Shown here: positions 59,488-60,238 of the stretch, in pieces | Position numbering within the stretch: position 1 is the stretch's first letter | Layout of the letters: each line of letters starts with the position of its first letter | Origin: JBBREP01 sp036501845 | GTDB taxonomy: Bacteria > Actinomycetota > Acidimicrobiia > IMCC26256 > PALSA-610 | NCBI GenBank assembly: GCA_036501845.1 | Contig: DASXZO010000029.1 | Location: 1 to 60,238, forward strand | Direction of reading: 5' to 3' | Length of the DNA stretch: 60,238 nucleotides | Made by a program: the position numbers and the translations under genes | Notes under the pieces: generated by a model | Databases searched by the model: none | Seen by the model: the letters and a program-made list of their open reading frames with translations, nothing else | What the model was told of the DNA's origin: nothing

Positions 59488-60238
59488 CCCGTATCAGCCT
59501 CGACGAGTTCCAATCTCGGCTCGACTTCGAGCTGGACGACTTCCAACGCGATGCCATCGCCGCGATCGACGACGGCAGCTCCGTGCTCGTGGCCGCGCCC
59601 ACCGGGTCGGGCAAGACGATCGTGGCCGAGTACGCCATCGCGGTGGCGCTCGAGGAGGGCGGCAAAGCCTTCTACACCACTCCGCTGAAGGCGCTGTCGA
59701 ACCAGAAGTATCGCGACCTCGCGCACATCTTCGGCGAGGAACGCGTAGGCCTGCTCACCGGCGACAACGCCATCCAACCCGACGCGCCGATCGTGGTGAT
59801 GACCACCGAAGTGCTGCGCAACATGATCTACGCAGCGAGTCCCGCGCTCGACGGGTTGCGTTACGTGGTGCTCGATGAGGTGCACTACCTCCAGAACCCG
59901 TACCGCGGCGCGGTGTGGGAAGAGGTGATCATCCACCTGCGGCCCGAGGTCGACCTCGTGTGCCTGTCGGCGACGGTGTCGAACGCCGAGGAGGTGGCGG
60001 AGTGGTTGCGCACCGTGCGCGGCGCCACCGAGGCGGTGATCGAGGAACGGCGCCCAGTGGAGCTGCGCCATCTGTACGCGGTGGGTGATCGCAGCGCCGA
60101 GCACCTGCACCTCATGCCCACGTTCGTGGGCGACGACGGGGGAGTGCCGCGACCGAACCCGGAGGCGGCCCGGCTCGACCGCAGGGTTCCGGCCATGCGC
60201 CGGGCGCGGGGGCGGCGCCGGCCTGCGCTGTACAGCCC
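59484..60238 (+). CDS. helY: Ski2-like DEAD/DEAH-box RNA helicase, partial (runs off the window)
   Basis: The first 251 residues of an SF2 helicase related to actinobacterial HelY and eukaryotic Ski2/Mtr4. Q-motif region ELDDFQRDAIAAIDDGSSVL, Walker A VAAPTGSGKTIVAEYAIA, motif Ia TTPLKALSNQKY, Walker B VVLDEVHYLQNPYRG, and motif III CLSATVSNAEEVAEW. It probably unwinds structured RNA. The gene is coupled by ATGA to the membrane protein gene, and its place after tatC is the usual one in actinobacterial proteasome clusters. The 3' part is missing from the window. Confidence 0.92.
   Translation, partial: MTRISLDEFQSRLDFELDDFQRDAIAAIDDGSSVLVAAPTGSGKTIVAEYAIAVALEEGGKAFYTTPLKALSNQKYRDLAHIFGEERVGLLTGDNAIQPDAPIVVMTTEVLRNMIYAASPALDGLRYVVLDEVHYLQNPYRGAVWEEVIIHLRPEVDLVCLSATVSNAEEVAEWLRTVRGATEAVIEERRPVELRHLYAVGDRSAEHLHLMPTFVGDDGGVPRPNPEAARLDRRVPAMRRARGRRRPALYS

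Noticed and set aside
1..60238. tRNA or rRNA genes
   Set aside because: I found no cloverleaf with a GTTCGA-type arm and acceptor stem, nor any rRNA-like stretch; a covariance-model scan would settle it.

Overview
This is about 60 kb of very GC-rich, gene-dense DNA from an actinobacterium (Actinomycetota). Markers are the proteasome genes prcB and prcA, the Pup ligase pafA, a fused pafBC activator, an actinobacterial-type menB, a deazaflavin (F420)-type oxidoreductase, a DUF427 protein and two ECF42/DGPF sigma modules. Acidimicrobiia is my best guess, but it rests on overall gene flavour only. I recognise no rRNA, tRNA, CRISPR array, prophage or IS transposase. No stretch above 300 bases lacks a gene.

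Layout. 0-5.5 kb: an ECF42-type sigma factor with its DGPF partner, a secreted repeat protein, an SDR, and a HTH/nucleotidyltransferase pair that looks like a toxin-antitoxin unit with a palindrome over a perfect -10 box. 5.5-10 kb: menB, two RibD-C/DHFR-like reductases, a cupin and a lipoprotein esterase. 10-14 kb: two SF2 helicases on the minus strand, one a RecQ fused to a phosphoribosyltransferase-like domain. 14-24 kb: ROK kinase, universal stress protein, secreted beta-helix protein, lipase, L,D-transpeptidase, hydrolase, and an acyltransferase-SGNH protein. 24-36.5 kb: P450, secreted proteins, an RsbW-like ATPase, a GGDEF-EAL protein, an HtrA protease, a sigma factor with a probable membrane anti-sigma partner, and a 941-residue cyclase/ATPase/TPR regulator. 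36.5-44 kb: F420-type oxidoreductase with alpha-L-fucosidase, a second DGPF/ECF42 pair whose sigma gene has no ordinary start codon, an AbiEi-like/nuclease protein, thrH, an ABC exporter and an SDR. 44-60 kb: metallophosphoesterase, hydrolase, DUF1214 and Rieske genes, then prcB-prcA-pafA-pafBC-lepB, and tatA-tatC followed by a Ski2-like helicase cut by the window end. The usual mpa, dop and pup genes are not next to prcB.

The most unusual feature is in the 44-59 kb part: a family of GC-rich repeats that behave as coding inserts. Repeat family A (core reading GREPQASGG or a variant) occurs as an almost identical 116-bp copy in two places, as a 43-codon ORF between the DUF1214 and Rieske genes, as an 80-codon ORF between prcB and prcA, as a 28-codon ORF before tatA, and inside the PrcB propeptide. 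The three intergenic ORFs end in ATGA junctions with the next start codon, and two of them also begin in an ATGA junction with the stop before. Repeat family B sits in frame inside an alpha/beta hydrolase and again as the leader of a small membrane protein gene. These look like mobile or amplified elements that insert without breaking reading frames or translational coupling, comparable in behaviour to Rickettsia palindromic elements; I do not recognise the family from elsewhere.

A second general observation is that many starts lack a Shine-Dalgarno sequence and instead have a TANNNT box 6-7 nt upstream, as expected for leaderless transcripts.
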